7,458 nt of DNA from Sporolactobacillus pectinivorans (GCF_002802965.1 NZ_NXGA01000001.1:2661062-2668519); one strand, 5' to 3'; positions 1 to 5,819 are shown, counted from the first letter of the stretch. Numbers and translations are program-made. The notes: generated from the letters alone by a model not told the origin.

Positions 1-463
1 AAAGAAAGAGAATGTGATCTTTCTCGGCAACAGCGGTACCGGAAAGACCCATCTGGCGATTGGCCTGGGTATTGAAATGATTCAAAACGGTTTTAAAACC
101 AAATTTATCACGGCGTCTGAATTAGTCGAAGAGCTGCTTACAGCCTATGAGGAGCAGAAATTAAATGCGCTAGAGAAAAAATGGTTGAAGTTGGATGTGG
201 TCATTGTAGATGAACTCGGCTATGTCCCCTTCTCCAAAACCGGGGCTGAGCTTCTGTTCCAATTCTTCTCAAGCCGATACGAGCGGGCCAGTCTGATTCT
301 GACAACCAATCTGGAATTTAATGAATGGACGAGCTTGTTTGGCGATGAAAAGATGACTGCCGCACTCCTTGATCGGGTCACGCATCGCTGTCACATTCAT
401 CTGCTTAATGGGGAATCCTACCGATTCAGGCAGAGTATGAAACGGCAAGAAGACAAAGGGTAA
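1..463 (+). CDS. istB: IS21-family helper ATPase IstB (5' end cut by the window edge)
   Basis: IstB is the AAA+ ATPase that assists the IstA transposase of IS21 elements by acting on target DNA. The frame is open to the left edge (frame from base 2), so about 100 N-terminal residues of a typical 250-residue IstB are missing; the GTG at 14 is an internal valine, not a start. Counting from that valine, the Walker A motif GNSGTGKT is at residues 5-12, the Walker B stretch VVIVDE at 62-67, a sensor-like LILTTN near 93-98, and the family-typical C-terminal LLDRVTHR and GESYRFRQS near 118-141. The stop is TAA at 461-463. No damage is visible in the part seen, so the gene may be functional if the rest is intact. 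It is convergent with the neighbouring GNAT gene. Confidence 0.92.
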   Translation, partial: KKENVIFLGNSGTGKTHLAIGLGIEMIQNGFKTKFITASELVEELLTAYEEQKLNALEKKWLKLDVVIVDELGYVPFSKTGAELLFQFFSSRYERASLILTTNLEFNEWTSLFGDEKMTAALLDRVTHRCHIHLLNGESYRFRQSMKRQEDKG

Positions 464-479
464 GCCTGGAATTAGCGAA

Positions 480-526
480 GGTTTAAGGGGGCAATGGCCC
501 TCCCCGGGCCATTGCCCCCTTAAACC
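480..526. repeat. Perfect 21-bp inverted repeat (strong hairpin) after istB
   Basis: The arms at 480-500 and 506-526 are perfectly complementary over 21 bp and are separated by the 5-base loop TCCCC. The core is GC-rich (GGGGGCAATGGCCC) and the base of the stem is AT-containing (GTTTAA). It begins 16 bp after the istB stop, inside the insertion sequence. It could end istB transcription or block transcription entering from outside, but neither strand has a T-run after the stem, so it is not a canonical intrinsic terminator. Confidence 0.85.
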
Positions 527-563
527 CATATTATCCCATTAATGGTATTTCAGTTTCATAAAG

Positions 564-615
564 TGGCTCACTTTTAATGTGATCACTCTGGCTCAATATC
601 ATATTGACAAAAACA
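564..615. repeat. IS21 right-end subterminal repeats and terminus
   Basis: There are two related 25-bp units, 564-588 and 589-613. Both start with TGGCTCA and contain TGA at the same relative position, with about 14 of 25 positions matching overall. In IS21 elements such repeated sites at the ends bind the IstA transposase. The terminal CA is at 608-609 or 614-615. The GTGATCAC palindrome at 579-586 lies between the two TGGCTCA copies. The family assignment follows from the adjacent istB; the exact ends are inferred. Confidence 0.65.
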
Positions 616-1086
616 ACTATTTTTGACTTCTTCTTTTATTAAAATAAAATGATTGTTACTTAAAACTTTTTGCGAGCCTTTATTACTCGCTTTAACAATT
701 CCGTAAATGGAGCTTACACCTAGATTGTTCTTTGCCCATGTTGTAAAAGCTCCGACCGCTTCCGTTGCGAAACCATTGCCTTGATCGCTCATATCAATTG
801 CATAGCCAATCTCAATACCATCCGATATTTCACTTAAACCAACATGACCAATTAATGTGTTGGTTGTTTTCAAAGCGACGCCATAAACGAGTGGATAAGA
901 TTGAGGATTAGTTTGATATTTTGCATTCAAGAATTCGATCACTTTTTGAGCCTCATTTTCGTTCTCATACACTTGGTCTGGCAGTTCTTCTTTCATAGTC
1001 CTTTCAATACTGTACTTGTAAATTAAGGAAGAATCACTTAAATCCAGTTCACGTAGGATCAACCTTTCAGTCTCAAGAAGGATCAT
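583..1086 (-). CDS. GNAT N-acetyltransferase (RimJ/RimL-like), C-terminus replaced by IS end
   Basis: This is a cytoplasmic acetyl-CoA-dependent N-acetyltransferase of the GNAT fold; the substrate cannot be told. The 167-residue product opens with the RimJ/RimL-type sequence MILLETERLILREL. It has the β4 strand GIEIGYAI followed by the acetyl-CoA loop QGNGFATEAV (about residues 102-111), and SNKGSQKVLSNNHF in the position of the usual N-x-x-S-xx-V-xx-x-x-GF motif; the normal G of GF is H here. The start was set at ATG 1084-1086, because GAGGTG lies five bases upstream, whereas GTG at 1090-1092 overlaps that site. The last 8-10 residues (CFCQYDIEPE) and the TGA stop are read from the IS21 right end, so the native C-terminus has been lost. 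The conserved core is complete, so some activity is possible. It could also be a dead remnant. Confidence 0.8.
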   Translation of the reverse strand: MILLETERLILRELDLSDSSLIYKYSIERTMKEELPDQVYENENEAQKVIEFLNAKYQTNPQSYPLVYGVALKTTNTLIGHVGLSEISDGIEIGYAIDMSDQGNGFATEAVGAFTTWAKNNLGVSSIYGIVKASNKGSQKVLSNNHFILIKEEVKNSCFCQYDIEPE

Positions 1087-1091
1087 AGTCA

Positions 1092-1097
1092 CACCTC
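1092..1097 (-). promoter_or_regulatory. Ribosome binding site GAGGTG of the IS-truncated GNAT
   Basis: GAGGTG on the minus strand ends five bases before ATG 1084-1086. It overlaps the upstream in-frame GTG (1090-1092), which rules that codon out as the likely start. Confidence 0.65.
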
Positions 1098-1175
1098 AGG
1101 TATTCTTTTCTACAAGAAATCACTTACGTTAAAATCCATTGCTGTTAAATTACACTGTACAACGCATGCTTACAA

Positions 1176-1805
1176 TTAATTTCTTCTTTCAAAGGCAAGC
1201 CATGCCCCCAAACTAAGGAGTGTGAAACCACTTATTTTTTGTTGCCACCATAATACCCTTTTGTTCTTTGACAGCTTTTGGCGTAGCAAACTCGCCATTA
1301 TCGATGTAACGATGTCAATGACTAAACCTACAACACTGAAAATCAATCCAAATATAAAAAACTGCTCAATAGTATTTGATACTTGTGGATTGATAAATTG
1401 TGGGAGAAAAGTTAAGAAAAATAACGCAACTTTAGGATTAAAAATGTCAGTCAGTGCCCCCTGTAAGAACGCTTTGCGGACACTAATCGTGTTTTTTTCT
1501 GAAGTGATGTTTATTTTTTTCCCTCTTCTTAAGGTCTGAATACCCAAATAAATGAGATAAGCCGCGCCAATATATTTTACTATTTGAAAAGCCCAGGCAG
1601 AAGTCATCAGAATGGCTGATAATCCAAAAGCTGCCAAACAGATATGCACAAACACACCTACCTGCATCCCCAACGCTGTTGCGATTCCCGCTTTTCTTCC
1701 CTCTCCAATGCTTCTGCTCATGATAAATGCCATATCCGGTCCCGGCGCGATTAAAATCACTAATGATGTAAAAAGAAAGGCGGAAAAATATGATATGTCA
1801 AACAT
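1176..1805 (-). CDS. LysE/RhtB-family amino-acid exporter
   Basis: This 209-residue integral membrane protein has the length and layout of the LysE/RhtB translocators, which export amino acids or their derivatives across the cytoplasmic membrane. About six hydrophobic segments are visible, roughly at residues 5-28, 40-63, 66-87, 112-134, 145-169 and 187-205. The family signature is clear in the first third: APGPDMAFIMSRSIGEGRKAG followed by IATALGMQVGVFVH and the AAFGLSAIL helix. The ATG at 1803-1805 is preceded by TGAGGAGG with seven bases of spacing. It lies 56 bp downstream of a GNAT gene and 89 bp upstream of another, all on the same strand, so co-transcription is plausible. The exported substrate cannot be predicted from the sequence. 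Confidence 0.9.
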   Translation of the reverse strand: MFDISYFSAFLFTSLVILIAPGPDMAFIMSRSIGEGRKAGIATALGMQVGVFVHICLAAFGLSAILMTSAWAFQIVKYIGAAYLIYLGIQTLRRGKKINITSEKNTISVRKAFLQGALTDIFNPKVALFFLTFLPQFINPQVSNTIEQFFIFGLIFSVVGLVIDIVTSIMASLLRQKLSKNKRVLWWQQKISGFTLLSLGAWLAFERRN

Positions 1806-1861
1806 TCAATGGCCTCCTCAATCTAAGTCGAAAGATCTTTTTTTTGCCAAAAGAGGGCTTT

Positions 1862-2269
1862 CTAAAAGGGTTTTCGAATACACATTGCAGTAAATCCACT
1901 GCTCTCTGTTTCAAAGCCCAATTTTTCGTAATAACTTTTCTTACCGGGGCTGGCAACTAAAGTTGGATATAATTTGTTCTCCCTTAGCATATCTAGTGAT
2001 TCATTCATTATCGCTGTCCCAATTCCTTGTTTTTGAAATCCGGGATGAACAATGACACTGCATATGTAGGCATGGCGAATGCCATCTGACAAAATTCTAG
2101 CATATCCAATTAATTGCCTATTTTCATTTCTTACACAGACATTCCCCCAAGATGCTTTAATTCCTTCTTCTAATCTCTCTATTGGGTGAACATCCCAGTT
2201 GTTAGTGGCAAGAAGTTCATTCAATTCGACTGCATTCACTAACTCATTTCTTAGAATAGATGTGTTCAT
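1862..2269 (-). CDS. GNAT family N-acetyltransferase (135 residues)
   Basis: This is a short single-domain GNAT acetyltransferase of the common bacterial type. The β4 strand YICSVIVHPGFQ leads into the acetyl-CoA pyrophosphate loop QKQGIG (residues 79-84) and helix TAIMNESLDMLREN. Near the C-terminus, APG-like ASPGKKSYYEKLGFE (residues 106-120) is the standard motif B with the tyrosine and the GF end. The ATG at 2267-2269 follows GGGAG with seven bases of spacing. Its length is normal for compact GNATs and no defect is visible. The acceptor substrate is unknown: small amines, amino acids, antibiotics or peptides are all possible. It precedes the LysE-type exporter on the same strand with a 56-bp gap, which suggests a shared transcript. 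Confidence 0.9.
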   Translation of the reverse strand: MNTSILRNELVNAVELNELLATNNWDVHPIERLEEGIKASWGNVCVRNENRQLIGYARILSDGIRHAYICSVIVHPGFQKQGIGTAIMNESLDMLRENKLYPTLVASPGKKSYYEKLGFETESSGFTAMCIRKPF

Positions 2270-2307
2270 ATATATTCTCCCTGGGTGCAGTTTCCAACCG
2301 TATCAAT

Positions 2308-2634
2308 TTAATATTTTTCAAAATCCAGCCTGATGAATTGCTTACCATTAGGAAGTGAATACACTTTACTGCAACTAAATTCTTTGGCAGCGAATATCTT
2401 TTTTAAGCTCTGTGCATTTGCATTATGAAGAATAGTTAACAATGTATCAAATGCCGATGTGTAGCTGGAATGGCTGACAAATTCTTCATCAAGATTTTTT
2501 TGAATGGTACAAGAAACAACGTTTACACGATCCCTGTTCCGACTAATAAATGAGACAAAGGTTTCTTCTCCCACATACTCAATAATTAAATTTCCAATAA
2601 GCATCCGTTTTTGGTAACAAGAAGGAACCGTCAC
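2308..2634 (-). CDS. Unrecognised 108-residue protein (possibly the larger part of a frameshifted gene)
   Basis: I do not recognise this protein. It is a small soluble sequence without a signal peptide or membrane segment, of mixed charge, ending in GKQFIRLDFEKY. The ORF as listed begins at GTG 2632-2634, directly after an in-frame TAA, and has no clear ribosome binding site. The internal ATG at 2602-2604 (giving 98 residues, MLIGNLIIEYVGEE) also lacks one. The GTG overlaps the TGA of a short upstream ORF in another frame that does have a plausible ribosome binding site. This can mean translational coupling, or a single-base frameshift that split a gene of about 127 residues. It sits 38 bp before a GNAT gene on the same strand. 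Codon composition is AT-rich like its neighbours. Confidence 0.5.
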   Translation of the reverse strand: MTVPSCYQKRMLIGNLIIEYVGEETFVSFISRNRDRVNVVSCTIQKNLDEEFVSHSSYTSAFDTLLTILHNANAQSLKKIFAAKEFSCSKVYSLPNGKQFIRLDFEKY

Positions 2635-2690
2635 TTATGTCGCATTGGATAAGTAGCTTCAATTATCGATTCATTAAAAAATCTTACCAT
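2631..2690 (-). CDS. 19-codon ORF overlapping the 108-residue ORF by GTGA
   Basis: The ATG at 2688-2690 opens a 19-residue ORF reading MVRFFNESIIEATYPMRHK, which stops at TGA 2631-2633. AGGAAA lies about eight bases upstream, a usable though not ideal ribosome binding site. The stop shares bases with the GTG at 2632-2634 that opens the 108-residue ORF. Either this is a short coupled leader, or it is the true N-terminus of that protein displaced by one base. The peptide looks like ordinary protein sequence, which favours the frameshift reading slightly. Confidence 0.35.
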   Translation of the reverse strand: MVRFFNESIIEATYPMRHK

Positions 2691-2750
2691 TCTGCCATTT
2701 CCTGTTGCACACAACTGCCACAGACCTAAGATAGCGTTCAGGAGAACCTA

Positions 2751-3263
2751 TTAAATCTGCACCCAGTACCTTTGTGTTATTCTATTCCCGTCGTCTTCCT
2801 CATTCTCAAGGACCCCTCTATTGTTCGTGATCGTTTTTGCTGAGCCGATATTCTTTTTATCACAGGTAATCAAAACACGTCTCAGTCCCAGTTCTTCGGC
2901 CTTTTTTAAAGAAAGTGAGAGCATTTTTGTGGCCAGTCCTTTTTGCCGTTCGGAAGGCCTGACACCATATCCGATATGCCCGCCAAGTTTCAGCAGCTTC
3001 TCATTCAGTGCATGCCTGATTTGCAGAGCACCGTATATTTTTTTATTTTCATCGATCAGAAAATAGAGCGATGCCGGAACCCATCCTTGTTCGTACATCC
3101 GATCTGTTTTCTGGGCACCCCATTCTTGAACTAATTGTTTAAAAGGCTTACCTTCTCTTTTTGCGGCAGTTGGAATGATATTCTCCCCTGCTTTTTCCCA
3201 CTCATCAATATAATTGTTATAACTCTTCTCCAGATTCATTGACGGTTCTGCCAGCTGATACAT
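2751..3263 (-). CDS. GNAT acetyltransferase of the COG3981-like type (170 residues)
   Basis: This 170-residue GNAT protein resembles the predicted acetyltransferases grouped in COG3981. The core has the β3 stretch ASLYFLIDENKKIYGALQIRH, the β4 strand HIGYGVRPSERQ and the acetyl-CoA loop RQKGLATKML (about residues 106-115). It closes with NNRGVLENEEDDGNRITQRYW, the C-terminal pattern expected for this group. The reading frame is open further upstream to a GTG at 3345-3347, but ATG 3261-3263 was chosen because GGGAGGGG lies just upstream and the residues before it do not look like the family. The substrate is unknown. It is the first clear gene of the minus-strand accessory block, and an 11-bp inverted repeat lies about 95 bp before its start. 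Confidence 0.88.
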   Translation of the reverse strand: MYQLAEPSMNLEKSYNNYIDEWEKAGENIIPTAAKREGKPFKQLVQEWGAQKTDRMYEQGWVPASLYFLIDENKKIYGALQIRHALNEKLLKLGGHIGYGVRPSERQKGLATKMLSLSLKKAEELGLRRVLITCDKKNIGSAKTITNNRGVLENEEDDGNRITQRYWVQI

Positions 3264-3268
3264 GTATA

Positions 3269-3277
3269 CCCCTCCCT
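3269..3277 (-). promoter_or_regulatory. Ribosome binding site that fixes the start of the 170-residue GNAT
   Basis: The minus strand reads GAGGGAGGGGTATACATG here. The strong GGGAGG run five to eight bases before ATG 3261-3263 makes this the start, rather than the GTG at 3345-3347. Confidence 0.75.
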
Positions 3278-3357
3278 CGTTCTTAATGGTCAGATACAGG
3301 CCATTGACTGCCATTGCAATAAATGAACCGGCGGCTGCTGCCTCCACCTATGACATT

Positions 3358-3387
3358 CTAGTTTAACAAAATTCTCTGTTAAACTAG
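3358..3387. repeat. 11-bp perfect inverted repeat, operator-like
   Basis: CTAGTTTAACA at 3358-3368 is repeated as its exact reverse complement at 3377-3387, with the 8-base spacer AAATTCTC. It is AT-rich, lies about 95 bp upstream of the 170-residue GNAT start, and has no T-run on either side, so a protein-binding dyad is more likely than a terminator. No convincing -35/-10 pair was identified next to it, so a regulatory role is only a possibility. Confidence 0.55.
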
Positions 3388-3513
3388 TCCGTTGCTCTTC
3401 GTGCCATCCTCTTCCAGCAAAATCAGCATGGTACTTCAACATAGCCTTTCAATTAAGTATAAAACAATGTTAGGCGCCAATTTATGACAATATTATATTA
3501 ATTGGAAATATGA

Positions 3514-3768
3514 TTGAAAGAGGGTTTATCCCAAATTAACTTTCTGTCTCTTTTTTTGAAAAATATGACAAAAGTTATTTTCAAAACAGTTTTGATTCAT
3601 CCCGATAAACGAATAACAACTTTGATAATTGGCAATCAACAAGGTGACAGGACAACGACATTAATCAAAGGAAAATATGTTGTGAAAATGGTGGGGAGAA
3701 ATGCAGAAGGGCAAGTTAATATATCTGTTAGTGAAAACGCTAAGATCAGCAAAGAGACTTTTGACTGA
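3514..3768 (+). CDS. Doubtful small ORF of 84 residues (67 from the internal ATG)
   Basis: This is the only long + strand frame between the GNAT block and the MFS gene that is not a shadow of another gene. It starts at TTG 3514 without a good ribosome binding site. The internal ATG at 3565-3567 gives 67 residues beginning MTKVIFKTVLIHPDK, also without one. The product is polar, rich in Ile, Val and Thr, likely β-stranded, and ends AEGQVNISVSENAKISKETFD. I do not recognise a family. It may be a small real gene, a gene fragment, or chance. A TATGAT at 3509-3514 resembles a -10 box and would favour the 3565 start, but no good -35 was found. Confidence 0.3.
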   Translation: MKEGLSQINFLSLFLKNMTKVIFKTVLIHPDKRITTLIIGNQQGDRTTTLIKGKYVVKMVGRNAEGQVNISVSENAKISKETFD

Positions 3769-3858
3769 TTCTTATCGTCAACGCCATTTCATTAAAGCCC
3801 TTAAATGCAACTTTTGGGAATCGATTACATTTATTGAGGGGGCCGATGGCAGTAAAAT

Positions 3859-3892
3859 GAACTACATCAGCATTAAAAACCCGATGTAGTTC
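3859..3892. repeat. 10-bp perfect inverted repeat
   Basis: GAACTACATC at 3859-3868 pairs exactly with GATGTAGTTC at 3883-3892 across a 14-base A-rich spacer. A second small stem follows immediately: CCCGG at 3899-3903, loop ATTT, CCGGG at 3908-3912. Neither stem has a proper T-run. Together they could be a weak terminator region or a remnant end of a mobile element. Confidence 0.5.
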
Positions 3893-4006
3893 GCAAAGCC
3901 CGGATTTCCGGGAATTTATAAACTGGCCGAAAATGTGCGTCGGTAAAAGTTTTTGGGCATGGCAGATTCCGCCATTGATATCAATATACAAGGTGCAATG
4001 GTCCAA

Positions 4007-4032
4007 AAAATACCTTAGAGAAAATACCTTAG
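4007..4032. repeat. 12-bp tandem duplication, 14-bp period
   Basis: AAAATACCTTAG occurs at 4007-4018 and again at 4021-4032, separated by AG. It is a simple two-copy direct repeat in non-coding sequence, likely from replication slippage. It could also be a paired binding site. Confidence 0.6.
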
Positions 4033-4157
4033 CATCAGGTTTTTTCAAGGCTTTGGTATAAAAATGCGGACACGCAATCACGAAGCCTCGGAACATGTTT
4101 TTTTTGACATGACTTATGACCCGTTACGGTACGTCTCCATCCCTTAGGTCCTGACCA

Positions 4158-5582
4158 TTATTTCAGAATCTGCTGTTTTGTTTCCGGGCCGCAAAAGATG
4201 GTAAAGACGGCGACTATAACCAGAAAAATACCCATGAGAACAAAGATACTGATCATGCCCTGATTAATGAGCAACCAGGCGACGGCATAGGGGGTAACAA
4301 TGGTAAATAACCGTCCGAAAGCCTGCGCCATTCCGTTGGCACGCAGACGAATCGGTGTTGGAAAAAGCTCCGGAACATAAACAGCTAAACCGACGGCCAT
4401 TAACACATACAGACAAACCGTCATGAAAAAACCAATCACCATAATGGAAATAGGGTCTGTCTGAAAGGCATAGGCAATGCCAAGGATGGCCGTCATGAGA
4501 AATGCGCCAACGATATTCCATTTACGTCCGATTTTATCGACGGTCACCCGCCCGACATAAGCCCCAATTGGCGCACCAATCATCATCAGCATGGTAAAAA
4601 CCAGTGAATGAGAAATTGTAATACCCTTTTTAACGAGCAGTGTCGGCACCCAGGTTACAAAAGTATAAACAGATGTATTGATGGCCGCAAGGATTAAACA
4701 GGCTAAAATGAACCTGATGACTGTCTGTTTATCAAACAACGCACCGGAACCGCTTTGCTTGTCCATGATCTGATGATACTGATTGACATCGTCTTCATAG
4801 CTAGTCTGGTAAGCCTTGCCGTATTTTTCTTCAGCCTCTATTTCGAATATATGAACGACTTCTTCGGCTTTTTCATATTCGCCCTGTGAAAAATACCACC
4901 TTGGCGACTCAGGCAGACTTCGCCTGAAATACCAGACAACAACAGAACAGGCACCGACAATAGCAAACATCCACCGCCAGCCAATGTTTGGAATGACTAA
5001 GTAAGCAACAAAAGTAGTGACTGGCGCCGTGCAATTGGCCAGAAAAGAAAGCGTCGCCACCCACTTTCCTCTTGAACGTGCCGGAACAAATTCTCCCAGT
5101 AAGGCAAATCCGGTCACAATTTCAGCACCGAGACCGATCCCGCTGATGCCCCTGAGTACAATCAGTGCGGTCATATTCGGCGCAAAGAAACTGGCCAGTG
5201 ACGCCAGGCCAAAAATGAACAGATTAATTTGGTAGGCAAATTGACGTCCCTTCCAATCGCCGACAAAACCAGTGACAATGGATCCAATGAACAATCCGAT
5301 AAAAGTTGTAGAAATAAATACGGCGTTTAATGTAACGGAGGACCAGCCCGTCTGAACCAGTTGACCGAGCACGCCAGCAGCCAGATAAACATCAAAACCG
5401 TCGAGCATCATGCCAAGCGTAATTAATGTAAAGACTTTGTACATCGTCCGAGTTGCAGGAAGATTATTAATGCGTACCTCAAGCCGTTGCTTTTCACGCT
5501 CCGAGTAGTGATGCACTGCCTCATCACCCATTTTACCCTGGCTCTCTGCTCTGCGATTGCCGATAACCCCTTCTGCATCCAT
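4158..5582 (-). CDS. MFS transporter (metabolite:H+ symporter type), 474 residues
   Basis: This is a Major Facilitator Superfamily permease with the usual 12-helix length, acting in the cytoplasmic membrane. After a hydrophilic N-terminus of about 45 residues, the first helix contains MMLDGFDVYLAA (DGFD at 61-64). The loop 2-3 motif A is GDWKGRQ (about 108-114), the helix 4 motif is RGISGIGLGAE (about 144-154), and PESPRW (about 224-229) closes the first half. A central loop rich in Glu and Lys precedes six further helices, with a second motif A-like GRVTVDKIGRK after helix 8. These features fit the sugar-porter and aromatic-acid or metabolite:proton symporter groups; the substrate cannot be told. 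ATG 5580-5582 is taken as the start because AAGGGAG lies nine bases upstream; the frame also runs back to a TTG at 5655-5657. It lies 237 bp after leuD on the same strand. Confidence 0.9.
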   Translation of the reverse strand: MDAEGVIGNRRAESQGKMGDEAVHHYSEREKQRLEVRINNLPATRTMYKVFTLITLGMMLDGFDVYLAAGVLGQLVQTGWSSVTLNAVFISTTFIGLFIGSIVTGFVGDWKGRQFAYQINLFIFGLASLASFFAPNMTALIVLRGISGIGLGAEIVTGFALLGEFVPARSRGKWVATLSFLANCTAPVTTFVAYLVIPNIGWRWMFAIVGACSVVVWYFRRSLPESPRWYFSQGEYEKAEEVVHIFEIEAEEKYGKAYQTSYEDDVNQYHQIMDKQSGSGALFDKQTVIRFILACLILAAINTSVYTFVTWVPTLLVKKGITISHSLVFTMLMMIGAPIGAYVGRVTVDKIGRKWNIVGAFLMTAILGIAYAFQTDPISIMVIGFFMTVCLYVLMAVGLAVYVPELFPTPIRLRANGMAQAFGRLFTIVTPYAVAWLLINQGMISIFVLMGIFLVIVAVFTIFCGPETKQQILK

Positions 5583-5591
5583 ATATCCTAT

Positions 5592-5598
5592 CTCCCTT
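5592..5598 (-). promoter_or_regulatory. Ribosome binding site that fixes the MFS start
   Basis: AAGGGAG on the minus strand lies nine bases before ATG 5580-5582. The alternative TTG start at 5655-5657 has no comparable site. Confidence 0.6.
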
Positions 5599-5774
5599 GT
5601 TGATCTGCCCGGGTTCGGCAATTCTGCCTTTACTTCGGACAGATCTTTTCTGAACAAAAATCTTTTTTCTCTTTTATGCTCTTTTTATTGTTACGCTGAT
5701 CCTTCATCTCTCTGTTTTAAACAAAAACTGTACATGGTTTGCTTATGGAGTATCCGCCTAGTATAAAATTTTCC

Positions 5775-5805
5775 ATTATATACAATGTCTGTATGTTTGG
5801 TTAAA
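5775..5805 (-). promoter_or_regulatory. Candidate promoter for the MFS gene
   Basis: On the minus strand a perfect -10 TATAAT lies at 5775-5780. The best -35 candidate is TTTAAC at 5800-5805, with a 19-base spacer that is longer than ideal. It is in the 237-bp gap between leuD and the MFS gene, about 190 bp before the MFS ATG, which implies a long leader. No clear terminator for leuD is seen in the gap, so read-through from leuCD is also possible. Confidence 0.35.
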
Positions 5806-5819
5806 GTACAGATTGCATA

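Larger units (their letters stand above)
1..615 (+). mobile_element. Right-hand part of an IS21-family insertion sequence
   Basis: This is the distal part of an IS21-type element whose left end and istA lie outside the window. It contains the 3' portion of the istB helper ATPase gene, then a strong hairpin, then the element end. The end carries two copies of TGGCTCA at 564-570 and 589-595, 25 bp apart, each followed by an AT-rich stretch and TGA. Repeated subterminal sites of this kind are usual for IS21 elements, as is a terminal 5'-CA-3'. Two CA dinucleotides fit the outer edge, at 608-609 and 614-615, so the boundary is placed at 609-615. The assignment to IS21 is strong from istB. The exact boundary is inferred, because the other end and any target duplication cannot be seen. 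Confidence 0.8.
3769..4157. other. Intergenic stretch without a supported gene
   Basis: No convincing gene is visible on either strand. A minus-strand frame at 3746-4096 (116 residues) has no ribosome binding site and no recognisable motif, and it was rejected. The stretch holds an inverted repeat at 3859-3892, a small CCCGG/CCGGG hairpin at 3899-3912 and a tandem repeat at 4007-4032. Nothing downstream of the MFS stop at 4158 looks like a clear intrinsic terminator. The region could be a decayed gene or insertion scar, but no specific origin can be named. Confidence 0.5.

Noticed and set aside
269..529. Minus-strand frame of 86 residues across the end of istB and the hairpin
   Set aside because: It is antisense to the well-supported istB gene and its first residues are read from the inverted repeat.
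1826..1850. T-rich run with AAAGATCTTT between the 135-residue GNAT and the LysE-type gene, considered as a terminator
   Set aside because: No stable GC stem precedes a T-run on the transcribed strand. The two genes could well be on one transcript.
3264..3347. 28-residue N-terminal extension of the 170-residue GNAT from GTG 3345-3347
   Set aside because: There is a much stronger ribosome binding site before ATG 3261-3263, and the Ala-rich extension does not resemble the family.
3746..4096. Minus-strand frame of 116 residues
   Set aside because: It has no ribosome binding site before its ATG, no recognisable motif or membrane pattern, and it overlaps the small + strand ORF. It was treated as chance.
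5583..5657. 25-residue N-terminal extension of the MFS protein from TTG 5655-5657
   Set aside because: The TTG has no ribosome binding site, while ATG 5580-5582 has AAGGGAG nine bases upstream. The extra residues are hydrophilic and not needed by the family.
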